Below are positions 18,206-27,156 of a stretch of 64,000 nt of DNA, in pieces. This DNA comes from Skermanella aerolata KACC 11604. GTDB lineage: Bacteria; Pseudomonadota; Alphaproteobacteria; Azospirillales; Azospirillaceae. The DNA lies in contig NZ_AVFK01000005.1 of assembly GCF_000936425.1 (NCBI RefSeq), forward strand, positions 186,001-250,000. The letters are read 5' to 3'. Numbering within the stretch: the stretch's first letter is position 1; each line of letters starts with the position of its first letter. Under the pieces are notes generated by a model. It saw nothing but the letters and a program-made list of their open reading frames with translations. It made no database searches and was not told where the DNA came from. A program made the translations under genes and the position numbers.

Positions 18206-19552
18206 ATGAAAGTTCTGTTCAGCAATCCGCCCTGGTGGCTCGAACAATTCACGATCAACGACAATGGGGCTTCGCATGACATGTGCCTGGCCGGCATCCG
18301 TGCGGGGTCGCGCTGGCCGCACACGATCCATACCCATTCGACGCCGGACAACTTCATCTTCGGCGGCTACCTGCCCTATCCGTTCTTCATGGGATATGCC
18401 ACCACCTACGCCGCGCGGGCGACCGGCGCCGAGGTGGTGATGCGCGACAGCCTGGCGCTGCGCGAGAGCTATGCGACCTACTTCAACCATCTACGCGAAG
18501 CGAACTACCGCTACATCTTCATCGAATCGGCCTCGCCGAGCTGGGAGCATGACGGCCAGATCATCTTCGCGATCAAGAAGGTGGTGCCGGAGGCCCGCAT
18601 CGTCGTGACCGGCCCGATCTCCTCCAAGGCCAAGGAGATCATGGAGAACTTCCCGGTCCACGCGGTCATCAAGGGCGAGTACGAGAAGGGTTCCGTGCGG
18701 GTCCTGGAGGGCGAGGAAGGCATCATCGAGCACGACCTCCTGACCCTGGAGGAAATGAACGGCGCGCCCTTCCCCTATTACGACGAGGTCATCGCGCACC
18801 GCTACTGGGACGACAACCCGCGCGGCCAGTCCGCTCCCCACGCCCAGGTCTGGTCGAGCCGGGGCTGCCCCTTCAAGTGCATCTTCTGCGTCTGGCCGGC
18901 GACCATGACCGGCAACGATCCGGACGGCACGGGCAAGCGGTCGGTGCGCCACTACACGCCCGAATACATGGAAGCCTTCCTGTCCGAGCTGACCGGCAAG
19001 TACGGCTACAGCTCGATCTATTTCGACGACGACACCTTCAACATCGGCAACAGCCACGTGCTGAAGATGTCGGAAGTGATGAAGAAGATCGGCCTGCCGT
19101 GGTCTGCCATGTGCCGCGCCGACACGTCCCGCATGGAAAGCTGGAAGATCATGCGCGATTCCGGCTGCTACGGCGTCAAGCTGGGCTTCGAATCCGGCAA
19201 CCAGTGGGTCGTGGACAACATCGTCAACAAGCACCTGGACCTGGAATACGCGACCAGGGCGGTCCACGAGATCAAGCGCCTGGGCATGACCGTCCACGGC
19301 ACCTTCACCTACGGCCTGCCGGGCGAGACTCACGCGCAGATGATGGACACCAAGCGCTTCGTGGCCTCCTTGCCGCTGGACACGTGGCAGGAATCCGGCT
19401 GCGCCGCGATCGAAGGGACGCCGCTGGCCAACCTGGAAGAGGAGAAGGTCCAGAAGGCTTTCCCCGGCGCCGTGGCCGACGACAACTACGTGCTGGAGGC
19501 GGATGGCGCCAAGAAGTGGCGGGAACTGGCCAACACTCTGGCCAATTCCTGA
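18206..19552 (+). CDS. B12-binding-type radical SAM protein
   Basis: 448 aa from ATG 18206, preceded by an excellent AGGAGGAG. The N-terminal part (about 1-190) resembles a cobalamin-binding Rossmann domain; then the radical SAM cluster motif CPFKCIFC (C221, C225, C228), GFESGNQWV and TFTYGLPGE in the TIM barrel. Such B12-radical SAM enzymes often methylate unactivated carbons or modify sugars and lipids. With the epimerases, methyltransferase and GT nearby, a role in an unusual surface sugar is plausible (inference). The usual DxHxxG B12 lower-ligand motif is not obvious. Confidence 0.82.
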   Translation: MKVLFSNPPWWLEQFTINDNGASHDMCLAGIRAGSRWPHTIHTHSTPDNFIFGGYLPYPFFMGYATTYAARATGAEVVMRDSLALRESYATYFNHLREANYRYIFIESASPSWEHDGQIIFAIKKVVPEARIVVTGPISSKAKEIMENFPVHAVIKGEYEKGSVRVLEGEEGIIEHDLLTLEEMNGAPFPYYDEVIAHRYWDDNPRGQSAPHAQVWSSRGCPFKCIFCVWPATMTGNDPDGTGKRSVRHYTPEYMEAFLSELTGKYGYSSIYFDDDTFNIGNSHVLKMSEVMKKIGLPWSAMCRADTSRMESWKIMRDSGCYGVKLGFESGNQWVVDNIVNKHLDLEYATRAVHEIKRLGMTVHGTFTYGLPGETHAQMMDTKRFVASLPLDTWQESGCAAIEGTPLANLEEEKVQKAFPGAVADDNYVLEADGAKKWRELANTLANS

Positions 19553-19647
19553 ACCGCAAGAGCCTGGACCGCACACCCCTGCACCGTTGACGAAGCCGCA
19601 GGGGAGCCGCGTCGTCTCACCGCTTTCGCTGGCCGGGTGTTTCCGCT

Positions 19648-19676
19648 AAGGAATGCGGGTCGTTCCCGCATCCCTT
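19648..19676 (+). terminator. Possible hairpin terminator after radical SAM gene
   Basis: ATGCGGG (19653-19659) pairs with CCCGCAT (19665-19671) around a 5-nt loop; AAGG/CCTT extend it past one mismatch. There is no T-run, so an intrinsic terminator is uncertain. Confidence 0.4.
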
Positions 19677-19697
19677 GTCGTGTGTCCCCGCTCCGCC

Positions 19698-20846
19698 ATG
19701 CCAAACGGACCTTTAGCGCTCTACCGTTCCCGCCGGGGCACCGGCACCCTGAAAGCCGACGCCGCGCAGGAATACGCGGCCGAGCGGTTGCAGTCGCTGT
19801 TCCAGGCCCTGCGGGAGTACAGGCCCACCATGGGCAGGGTCGGCTGGCGCGCGCGCTTCGGCCTCACCCGTCGGCCGGACCCTGCTCCGCAGGGGCTTTA
19901 CATCTACGGCGATGTCGGTCGCGGCAAGTCCATGCTGATGGACCTGTTCTACGAGACGGCCCCGGTCGAGCACCGGCGCCGCGTCCACTTCCACGCCTTC
20001 ATGATCGAAGTCCACGAGCGGCTGCACCAGCATCGGCAAGCCGCTAAGGAAGCCGCCAAGGAAGCCGATAGCGGGAAGAAGACCGGCGACGAGTCCATTC
20101 CCGACCTCGCCCGCGCCATCGCCGACGAGGCGTGGCTGCTCTGCTTCGACGAGTTCCACGTCACCGACATCGCGGACGCGATGATCCTGGGCCGGCTGTT
20201 CACAGCGCTGTTCGACCTCGGCGTCGTGGTGGTCGCGACTTCCAACTGGCCGCCCGACGACCTCTACAAGGACGGCCTCCAGCGCGACCTGTTCCTGCCT
20301 TTCATCCGGCTGCTGAAGGAGCGGGTCGACATCGTCGAGCTTTCCGGCCCGACCGACTACCGCAGGGACCGACTGAAAGGCTCGCAGGTCTATTACTACC
20401 CCCATGGCCCGGCGACGGAACGGGCGCTGCGCGACCTGTTCGACACCTTGACCGAAGGCAGCCCCAGCACCCATTGCAGCCTGACCGCCCAGGGCCGGAA
20501 GGTCGATATCCCGAAGGCAGCCAGGGGTGTCGCGTGGTTCTCCTTCCATGAACTCTGCGCCCGTCCCTTGGGCGCCGGCGACTATTTGGCGATCGCGACC
20601 CACTTCCACACCGTCATCATCGACCGCGTGCCGAAATTGACGGAAGCCCAGCGCAACGAGGCCAAGCGCTTCATGACGCTGATCGACTCCCTGTACGAAC
20701 ACAAGGTGAAGACCATCATCTCCGCCCAGTGCCCTCCGGATGCCATCTACAACGAGGGCCTGCATGCCTTCGAGTTCCAGCGGACCGTCAGCCGGCTGAT
20801 GGAGATGCAGGCGGAAGACTACCTGGAAGCGGAACATCTGACGTGA
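19698..20846 (+). CDS. zapE: Cell division ATPase ZapE/AFG1 family
   Basis: 382 aa from ATG 19698. AAA-type ATPase with Walker A GDVGRGKS (about residue 71), HFHAFM, Walker B LLCFDEFHVTD, sensor region VVATSNWPPDDLYKDGLQR and the C-terminal Arg-finger area. ZapE (Afg1/LACE1) binds FtsZ at the septum in E. coli, and mitochondrial homologues support protein quality control. Monocistronic between two non-coding gaps. An in-frame upstream start at 19653 is possible but lacks the family N-terminus. Confidence 0.92.
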   Translation: MPNGPLALYRSRRGTGTLKADAAQEYAAERLQSLFQALREYRPTMGRVGWRARFGLTRRPDPAPQGLYIYGDVGRGKSMLMDLFYETAPVEHRRRVHFHAFMIEVHERLHQHRQAAKEAAKEADSGKKTGDESIPDLARAIADEAWLLCFDEFHVTDIADAMILGRLFTALFDLGVVVVATSNWPPDDLYKDGLQRDLFLPFIRLLKERVDIVELSGPTDYRRDRLKGSQVYYYPHGPATERALRDLFDTLTEGSPSTHCSLTAQGRKVDIPKAARGVAWFSFHELCARPLGAGDYLAIATHFHTVIIDRVPKLTEAQRNEAKRFMTLIDSLYEHKVKTIISAQCPPDAIYNEGLHAFEFQRTVSRLMEMQAEDYLEAEHLT

Positions 20847-21021
20847 ACGGCGGGCGGCAGTCTGCCATTGCCAAGAGATTAGTGAAGAAAAAACGTCGTC
20901 ATTGAGTACTTAATCTTACACCAATAAGAACATTTAAATATACGGCACCACAATCGTTGCCATCTTCCGATTTTCAACTGTATACCCGCGCCAGTTCCGA
21001 AATCCCCTCAGGAGCTGGCGT

Positions 21022-21804
21022 ATGCAGACCATGGACGGCGTGCGGCATGTCCGCAGCATCTGGATCTCCGATGTTCATCTGGGAACGCGCGGGTGTCAGG
21101 CGGACCTGCTGCTGGACTTCCTGCGGTGCCATGAGTCCGACTATCTCTATTTGGTAGGCGACATCGTCGACGGCTGGCGTCTGAAGCGGAGCTGGTACTG
21201 GCCGCAGTCCCACAACGACGTGGTCCAGAAGCTGCTCCGCCGGTCGCGTAAAGGCACCAAAATCTTCTACATCCCCGGCAACCACGACGAAAGCTTCCGC
21301 GACTTCATCGGGATGCTGTTCGGCGGCATTACGATCCTGGAAGACGCCATCCATACCACCGCCGACGGCCGCCGCTTCCTGGTGATCCATGGCGACCAGT
21401 TCGATGTGGTCGTCCAATACGCCAAATGGGCCGCCCATCTGGGTGACAAGGCTTACACCGGATTGCTAATGGTCAATACATGGTTCAACCATGTGCGCCG
21501 AAAGCTGGGCTTCACATACTGGTCCCTGTCGGCCTATCTGAAGCACCGCGTCAAGAATGCCGTCGAGTACATCGGAGATTACGAGAAGGCGCTGGCCGAC
21601 GAGGCTCGCCGTCGCGAGGTCGATGGAGTCATCTGCGGACATATTCACAGCGCTGAAATACGTCCGATGGAAGGGGTCCTCTATTGCAACGACGGCGATT
21701 GGGTCGAATCCTGCACGGCGCTGGTCGAACTGGCGAGCGGCGAGTTGCAGATCGTCGACTGGGCGGCTTCACGTCGATCGCTGCCAGTCAGAGCCGCAGC
21801 GTGA
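21022..21804 (+). CDS. UDP-2,3-diacylglucosamine diphosphatase-like metallophosphoesterase
   Basis: 260 aa. Calcineurin-like metal sites are complete: ISDVHLGT, LVGDIVDGW, PGNHDE, IHGDQFD and CGHIHSAEI. The layout matches COG2908 (LpxH-related) proteins. In alphaproteobacteria LpxI usually performs the lipid A step, so the substrate here may be another UDP-lipid or membrane phosphoester. Its stop overlaps the GTG of the next glycosyltransferase (GTGA), showing translational coupling. The upstream 175 nt are AT-rich and likely hold the promoter. Confidence 0.82.
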   Translation: MQTMDGVRHVRSIWISDVHLGTRGCQADLLLDFLRCHESDYLYLVGDIVDGWRLKRSWYWPQSHNDVVQKLLRRSRKGTKIFYIPGNHDESFRDFIGMLFGGITILEDAIHTTADGRRFLVIHGDQFDVVVQYAKWAAHLGDKAYTGLLMVNTWFNHVRRKLGFTYWSLSAYLKHRVKNAVEYIGDYEKALADEARRREVDGVICGHIHSAEIRPMEGVLYCNDGDWVESCTALVELASGELQIVDWAASRRSLPVRAAA

Positions 21805-22838
21805 AGATCCTGATCGTATCGGACGCCTGGTACCCGCAGGTCAACGGCGTCGTCAGGACCCTCGCCACCGTCCGGGATGAGCTTGTCCAACTCGGCCACT
21901 CCGTCGAGATCATCGGTCCCGACCGCTTCCGTACCGTCGCCATGCCGACTTATCCGGAAATCCGGCTGGCGGTCGGCGCCGGTCGCAAGATGGCGGATCT
22001 GATCGAAGCGGCCGATCCCGGCGCCATCCACATCGCGACCGAAGGACCCTTGGGATTCGCCGCTCGATCATGGTGCCTGAAGCACGACATCCCGTTCACT
22101 ACAGCCTATCACACCCGCTTTCCGGAATATGTCCGCGACCGCGCGCCGATTCCGTTGGCGCTCAGCTACGCCCTGGTCCGCCGCTTCCACGCGCCGGCCT
22201 TCGCCGTCATGGTCGCGACGAAGTCGATCGAGGATGCGTTGACCGCCAAGGGGTTCCGCAACATCCGCCGTTGGTCGCGCGGAGTCGATACCGGTCTGTT
22301 CCGTCCACGCGACAAGTCGTTCCTCGACTATCCTAGGCCGGTTTCCCTCTATGTCGGCCGCGTCGCCGTGGAGAAGAACCTGGAAGCGTTCCTCAAGCTG
22401 GATATCCCCGGCACCAAGGTCGTCGTCGGCGACGGCCCGCAGATGGAGGAATACCGCCGGCGCTACGGGGACGTGAAGTTCGAGGGCGCCCGGCACGGCG
22501 AAGACCTGGCGGCCAGCTATGCCGCCGCCGACGTCTTCGTCTTTCCGTCCAGAACAGACACCTTCGGTCTGGTGCTGCTGGAAGCGCTGGCATCGGGAGT
22601 CCCGGTCGCGGCGTATCCGGTCCCCGGTCCGCTCGACGTGCTGGAGGTGCCGGAAGGCGCTGATCCAGTGGGATGCATGGATGAGGACCTGGGCAAAGCG
22701 ATCGCATCGGCCCTGAAGATCCCGCCGGAGCGCTGCCGCGAGCATGCGCTGACATATTCCTGGCGCGCTTCGGCCGAGCAGTTCCTCAGCAACCTCAGGC
22801 CTTTAAGCCAAACCGCCGGCTATCTCCGGGCGGTCTGA
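21801..22838 (+). CDS. Glycosyltransferase family 4 (alpha-mannosyl/glucosyltransferase-like)
   Basis: 345 aa from GTG 21801, overlapping the previous stop. The N-terminus VKILIVSDAWYPQVNGVVRTL is a hallmark of GT4 lipid glycosyltransferases (MgtA/MgtB-like). The C-terminal donor domain has YVGRVAVEKNLEAFL, VFVFPSRTDTFGLVLLEALASGVPVAA. Together with the metallophosphoesterase the pair probably makes or modifies a glycolipid (inference). Confidence 0.88.
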   Translation: MKILIVSDAWYPQVNGVVRTLATVRDELVQLGHSVEIIGPDRFRTVAMPTYPEIRLAVGAGRKMADLIEAADPGAIHIATEGPLGFAARSWCLKHDIPFTTAYHTRFPEYVRDRAPIPLALSYALVRRFHAPAFAVMVATKSIEDALTAKGFRNIRRWSRGVDTGLFRPRDKSFLDYPRPVSLYVGRVAVEKNLEAFLKLDIPGTKVVVGDGPQMEEYRRRYGDVKFEGARHGEDLAASYAAADVFVFPSRTDTFGLVLLEALASGVPVAAYPVPGPLDVLEVPEGADPVGCMDEDLGKAIASALKIPPERCREHALTYSWRASAEQFLSNLRPLSQTAGYLRAV

Positions 22839-22957
22839 GGAAAGCCGGCGCTTGTCCGGGCTTTGTCTCCGGCCGAAGCGCGAAAAGCCTTAGCCCTCTT
22901 CGACTATCGTGGTAAGGTGCGCGGCTTTTTTCACGCCGGGACTGGTCACCGTTCTAA

Positions 22958-24241
22958 ATGCTTCAGACGATCTATCGCGGGCTGACGGAAATCGGCGGGC
23001 CTGCGATACGGTTGTATCTGGCCCGCCGCCGTGCCGCAGGCAAGGAAGACCCGGTACGCCGCCTGGAACGTCTTGGGCTGGCGTCATGCCCACGTCCGTC
23101 CGGACGGCTGGTCTGGTTCCATGCCGCCAGTGTCGGCGAATCGCTCTCCGTCCTGATCCTGATCAACCGCCTGATCGACCGTTATCCAGACCTGTCCGTG
23201 CTGATCACGACGGGAACGGTGACGTCGGCCGAGCTGATGGCGAAGCGCCTGCCGCCGCGAGCATTGCACCATTACGTGCCGGTGGACCGGATGCCCTGGG
23301 TGCGCCGGTTCCTGGACCATTGGCAGCCCGACATGGCGCTGTGGATCGAGTCCGAGATCTGGCCGAACCTGCTGCACGAGATCGGACGGCGAAAGATCCC
23401 ATCCGCGCTGGTCAATGCCCGGATGTCCGCCGGATCGTTCCGCAAATGGTCGCGGGTACCGGGCTTCATCGGTCCGCTGCTGAAGGTCTTCAGTCTCTGC
23501 CTGACCCAGACGGAGACGGAAGCGGAGCGCTTGCGCCGCCTGGGGGCTACCGACGTCCGCTGCCTCGGCAACCTGAAGTTCTCGGCGGAACCCCTGCCCG
23601 CCGATGACCGGGCGCTGGCCGAGATGCGCGAAGCCTTCGGCAACCGGCCGGTCTGGCTGCTTGCCAGCAGCCATCCGGGTGAGGAAGCCATCGCCGCCGA
23701 TGTCCATGCCGAACTCCGCTCCGTCCTGCCCGGCCTGCTGACCGTCATCGTCCCTCGCCACCCGGAACGCGGCGGCGAGGTCATGGACATGCTCGGCGGT
23801 CGCGGACTGAAAGCCGCGTTGCGCTCGGCTCACCAAGTGCCCGGCATGGATCACGAAGCCTATGTCGCCGACACGATGGGCGAGTTGGGACTGTTTTTCC
23901 GGCTGGCTCCGGTCGTCTGCGTCGGTGGATCGCTGACCCCGATCGGCGGCCACAACCCGGTCGAGCCGGCGCAGTTCGGCTGCGCCGTGATCTACGGCCC
24001 CCATATGACCAACTTCTCGGAGGTGGCGGCCCAGCTGGAAGCTGGCTCGGCCGCGCTGCGCATTGCGGACGGCACCGGCTTGAAGCAAGCCGTCGGACGC
24101 CTCCTGACCGACGGCGCGGAGCGGTCGCGGCTGGGGACCGCCGCCCGCGAGGTGGCGGAGCGCAACCGGCGCGTGGTCGATGCGGTACTCGACGCTTTAG
24201 CGCCGACCCTGGCCGATGCCGGAATAGCGACATCCCCATGA
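22958..24241 (+). CDS. waaA: 3-deoxy-D-manno-octulosonic acid transferase (KDO transferase)
   Basis: 427 aa GT-B enzyme that transfers Kdo from CMP-Kdo to lipid IVA at the inner membrane. The family signature is present: VWFHAASVGESLSVLILINRL, VLITTGTVTSAELM, WIESEIWPNLL, LASSHPGEEAI and GGHNPVEPAQFGCAVIYGPHMTNF. ATG at 22958. Its stop overlaps the lpxK start (ATGA at 24238-24241), so it is in an operon with lpxK. Confidence 0.96.
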   Translation: MLQTIYRGLTEIGGPAIRLYLARRRAAGKEDPVRRLERLGLASCPRPSGRLVWFHAASVGESLSVLILINRLIDRYPDLSVLITTGTVTSAELMAKRLPPRALHHYVPVDRMPWVRRFLDHWQPDMALWIESEIWPNLLHEIGRRKIPSALVNARMSAGSFRKWSRVPGFIGPLLKVFSLCLTQTETEAERLRRLGATDVRCLGNLKFSAEPLPADDRALAEMREAFGNRPVWLLASSHPGEEAIAADVHAELRSVLPGLLTVIVPRHPERGGEVMDMLGGRGLKAALRSAHQVPGMDHEAYVADTMGELGLFFRLAPVVCVGGSLTPIGGHNPVEPAQFGCAVIYGPHMTNFSEVAAQLEAGSAALRIADGTGLKQAVGRLLTDGAERSRLGTAAREVAERNRRVVDAVLDALAPTLADAGIATSP

Positions 24242-25227
24242 AGGCACCCGCTTTCTGGTACGCTCCGCCGGGGAATGCCGCGCGGCTGCTCAGCCCCGCC
24301 GGCTCGCTGTTCGCGGCGCTCGGACGCGCCCGGCTGGCGACGGCAAAGCCGGTGCATCCGGGAATACCGGTGATCTGCGTCGGCAATCTGGTCGCCGGCG
24401 GCGCCGGCAAGACACCCGTGGCGCTGGCGGTGGCCGAGGTGCTCAAAGCCCGCCGCGTCCATTTCCTGACACGCGGCTACGGTGGCCGCGAACGGGGTCC
24501 CCTCCTGGTGGACAGGACCAAGCACGATTCGGCCGATGTCGGCGACGAGGCGCTGCTGCTCGCCGCGTCGCGTCCGACCTGGGTCGCCCGCGACCGGATC
24601 GCGGGAGCGAAGGCCGCCACCGCAGCCGGAGCCGAGACGGTGGTCATGGACGACGGCTTCCAGAACCCGCGTCTGGCGAAGGACCTGTCGATCCTGGTGG
24701 TCGACGGCGGCGCCGGCTTCGGCAACGGGCACGTCATTCCCGCCGGCCCACTGAGGGAACCGGTGGACGCCGGGATGGCCCGCGCGGATGCCGTGGTGGT
24801 GCTGGGCAGGGACGATGCCGGCATCAAGGCGCTGGTCGCCGGACGGCTGCCCGTGCTGTCGGCACGCCTTACCCCCGCCCGGAACGTCGCGGACGCGCTG
24901 CGGGGCCGCAGGATCGTCGCTTTCGCGGGGATCGGACGTCCGGGCAAGTTCTTCGCGACGCTGGAGGAACTGGGGGCCGAACTGGTCGGCCGGCTTGCGT
25001 TCGCGGATCATCACCCCTATGACCCTGACGAGATCATGCGCCTCGTGGAATACGCCGACAGCCTGGGCGCCGTTCCCGTGACGACCGCCAAGGATGCAGT
25101 CCGCCTGACGGAAGCCGCCCGTGCGATGGTCCACGTGCTGCCGGTCTCGGTCACCTGGGACGATCCGGCGGCGATCCGCCATCTGCTTACCCCTTACATG
25201 ACGTCCAGCCTACCCAATGCCCGATAA
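24238..25227 (+). CDS. lpxK: Tetraacyldisaccharide 4'-kinase
   Basis: 329 aa inner-membrane-associated kinase that phosphorylates the 4' position of the lipid A precursor. It contains the P-loop variant VGNLVAGGAGKTPVA, the RGYGGR motif, DVGDEALLLA and MDDGFQNPRL. Length matches the family. It is coupled to kdtA by a 4-nt overlap, and the first acyltransferase starts 6 nt downstream. Confidence 0.96.
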   Translation: MKAPAFWYAPPGNAARLLSPAGSLFAALGRARLATAKPVHPGIPVICVGNLVAGGAGKTPVALAVAEVLKARRVHFLTRGYGGRERGPLLVDRTKHDSADVGDEALLLAASRPTWVARDRIAGAKAATAAGAETVVMDDGFQNPRLAKDLSILVVDGGAGFGNGHVIPAGPLREPVDAGMARADAVVVLGRDDAGIKALVAGRLPVLSARLTPARNVADALRGRRIVAFAGIGRPGKFFATLEELGAELVGRLAFADHHPYDPDEIMRLVEYADSLGAVPVTTAKDAVRLTEAARAMVHVLPVSVTWDDPAAIRHLLTPYMTSSLPNAR

Positions 25228-25232
25228 ACCAC

Positions 25233-26126
25233 ATGGCCAGTAGAAGCCAATCCGCGCGGCGACGCCGCCGCTACGTGGGGTATCCGCTGGAAGCGGCATT
25301 CCTGTACCTGATCTATGGCATCTTCATAGTCCTCCCGCTGGATACGGCTTCCGCCTTCGGCGGATGGATCGGCCGGACCATCGGCCCGCGCCTGCGCGCG
25401 TCGCGCAAAGCCCGGCGCAACCTGGATCGCGCCATGCCGGAACTGTCCGAGGAGCGCAGGGATGAGATCATAACCGGCATGTGGGACAATCTGGGCCGCG
25501 TCATGGCGGAATACCCGCACCTGGATCAGATCTGGGCCCGGACCGACATGATCGGCGGCAAGATCGTCGACGAAATCGCCGCCTTCCGGCAAAAGCCGAC
25601 GCTGTTCTTTTCTGCCCATACCGGCAATTGGGAAGTCGGTCTGCTGGGCGCCGCCCGGCACGGCCTGCACGTTACGGCGGTCTATCGCAGGCCCAACAAT
25701 CCGGCCATAAGCTGGCTTATCAGCAAGGCGCGCTCGGTGATCGGCAGCCGGATGGTTCCCAAGGGCCGCGATGGGGCGCGTGAAGTCGTGGCGACACTGC
25801 GGAACAAGGGGGCCGTCTGCATAATGATCGATCAGAAGATGAACGATGGCATTCCCGTACCGTTTTTCGGGCGCGACGCCATGACCGCTCCAGCCTTGGC
25901 CCAACTCGCCTTCAAATACGACTGCGCGGTCGTGCCGGTCTTCGTCGAGCGTCTCGAAGGCGCGCATTTCCGCCTGACCGTGTCCCCTCCGCTGGAGTTG
26001 ATCGATTCGGGCGACCGGAATGCCGACGTGCGGGCATTGATGATCCGCATCAACCAGATGGTAGAAGACCGGGTCCGAGCCCGGCCGGAGCAGTGGCTGT
26101 GGCTGCACCGCCGCTGGCCGGATTAA
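25233..26126 (+). CDS. Lysophospholipid/lipid A acyltransferase (LpxL/HtrB-like), copy 1
   Basis: 297 aa. An N-terminal membrane-associated helix (EAAFLYLIYGIFIVLPLDTASA) is followed by the HxxxxD/E-type catalytic motif in FSAHTGNWEVGLLG (His and Glu), then YRRPNNP, GSRMVPKGRDGARE and DQKMNDGIPVPFFGRDAMTAPA. It follows lpxK by 6 nt, so it is part of the lipid A operon and probably adds a secondary acyl chain. Copy 2 lies immediately downstream and is very similar. Confidence 0.9.
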   Translation: MASRSQSARRRRRYVGYPLEAAFLYLIYGIFIVLPLDTASAFGGWIGRTIGPRLRASRKARRNLDRAMPELSEERRDEIITGMWDNLGRVMAEYPHLDQIWARTDMIGGKIVDEIAAFRQKPTLFFSAHTGNWEVGLLGAARHGLHVTAVYRRPNNPAISWLISKARSVIGSRMVPKGRDGAREVVATLRNKGAVCIMIDQKMNDGIPVPFFGRDAMTAPALAQLAFKYDCAVVPVFVERLEGAHFRLTVSPPLELIDSGDRNADVRALMIRINQMVEDRVRARPEQWLWLHRRWPD

Positions 26127-26183
26127 TCCGGTCAGGATTGGTACCCGATCGTGACGGCTGACTGTTGTCCGGGCCACTATCGG

Positions 26184-26216
26184 GTCTGCTCACCCTTTTC
26201 ATAGGGTCAGACCCGC
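26184..26216 (+). other. Imperfect hairpin between the two acyltransferase genes
   Basis: GGGTCTG (26184-26190) pairs with CAGACCC (26210-26216), and ACCCT (26194-26198) with AGGGT (26205-26209), leaving a 3-nt bulge and a 6-nt loop. It has no T-run. It could attenuate or stabilise the transcript between the two copies. Confidence 0.4.
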
Positions 26217-26265
26217 CCAATATCGGATAAAGCCGATCACCGATAAGTGCAAACCGCCGACAAGA

Positions 26266-27156
26266 ATGTCTACAAAGACCGAGTTCGCCCGACGCCGCCG
26301 CCGTTACGTGGGATATCCGCTGGAAGCGGCCTTCATTTATCTGATCTACGGCATCTTCATGGTGCTCCCGCTGGATACCGCATCCGCCTTTGGCGGCTGG
26401 ATCGGCCGGACAATCGGTCCGCGCCTGCGCACGTCGCGCAAGGCCCGGCGCAACCTGGATCGCGCCATGCCGGAACTCTCGGAAACGCGCCGGGAAGAGA
26501 TCCTGATCGGCATGTGGGACAATCTGGGCCGTGTCATGGCGGAATATCCGCACCTGGACGAGATCTGGAAACGGACGGAGGTGGTCGGCGCGGAAATCGC
26601 CCAGGAAATCGCCGCCTCCAAGAAGCCGGCGCTGTTCTATTCCGCCCATACCGGCAATTGGGAAGTCGCGCTGCTGGGCGCTTCCCGCAACGGTCTGCCG
26701 GTCACGGCGGTCTATCGGCGGCCCAACAACCCAGCGGTAAGCTGGCTGATCGACCGCGCCCGCTCGGTCATCGGCAGCCGTCTGGTTCCGAAGGGGCGCG
26801 AAGGCGCACGGGAAGTCGTGGCCGCCCTGCGCGAGAACGGGACCGTCTGCATGCTGATCGACCAGAAGATGAACGATGGCATCCCGGTGCCGTTCTTCGG
26901 GCGCGACGCCATGACCGCGCCCGCGATCGGCCAACTTGCCTATCGCTACAAATGCGCGGTCATCCCCGCCTTCGCCGAGCGTCTGGACGGTGCCCACTTC
27001 CGCCTGACGGTCATGCCGCCCGCCGAGTTGCCGCAACTCGGTAACCGCGACCTGGAAATCCGTCAGATGATGGCCGAAGTCAATTTACAGGTGGAAAAGT
27101 GGATACGGGCGAGGCCGGAGCAGTGGCTGTGGCTGCACCGGCGCTGGCCGGATTAG
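26266..27156 (+). CDS. Lysophospholipid/lipid A acyltransferase (LpxL/HtrB-like), copy 2
   Basis: 296 aa, highly similar to copy 1 over its whole length: both open with basic RRRRRYVGYPLEAA, share SAHTGNWEV, YRRPNNPA, GSR.VPKGR.GAREVVA and DQKMNDGIPVPFFGRDAMTAPA, and end EQWLWLHRRWPD. This is a tandem gene duplication. ATG at 26266. Divergence is mainly in the 215-260 region (possible acyl-chain selectivity, inference). Its stop overlaps the converging xseA stop by three bases. Confidence 0.9.
   Translation: MSTKTEFARRRRRYVGYPLEAAFIYLIYGIFMVLPLDTASAFGGWIGRTIGPRLRTSRKARRNLDRAMPELSETRREEILIGMWDNLGRVMAEYPHLDEIWKRTEVVGAEIAQEIAASKKPALFYSAHTGNWEVALLGASRNGLPVTAVYRRPNNPAVSWLIDRARSVIGSRLVPKGREGAREVVAALRENGTVCMLIDQKMNDGIPVPFFGRDAMTAPAIGQLAYRYKCAVIPAFAERLDGAHFRLTVMPPAELPQLGNRDLEIRQMMAEVNLQVEKWIRARPEQWLWLHRRWPD

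Noticed and set aside
26127-26265. An IS end or excised element between the two acyltransferase genes
   Set aside because: Only a short imperfect hairpin is present; there is no transposase fragment, target duplication or long terminal repeat.
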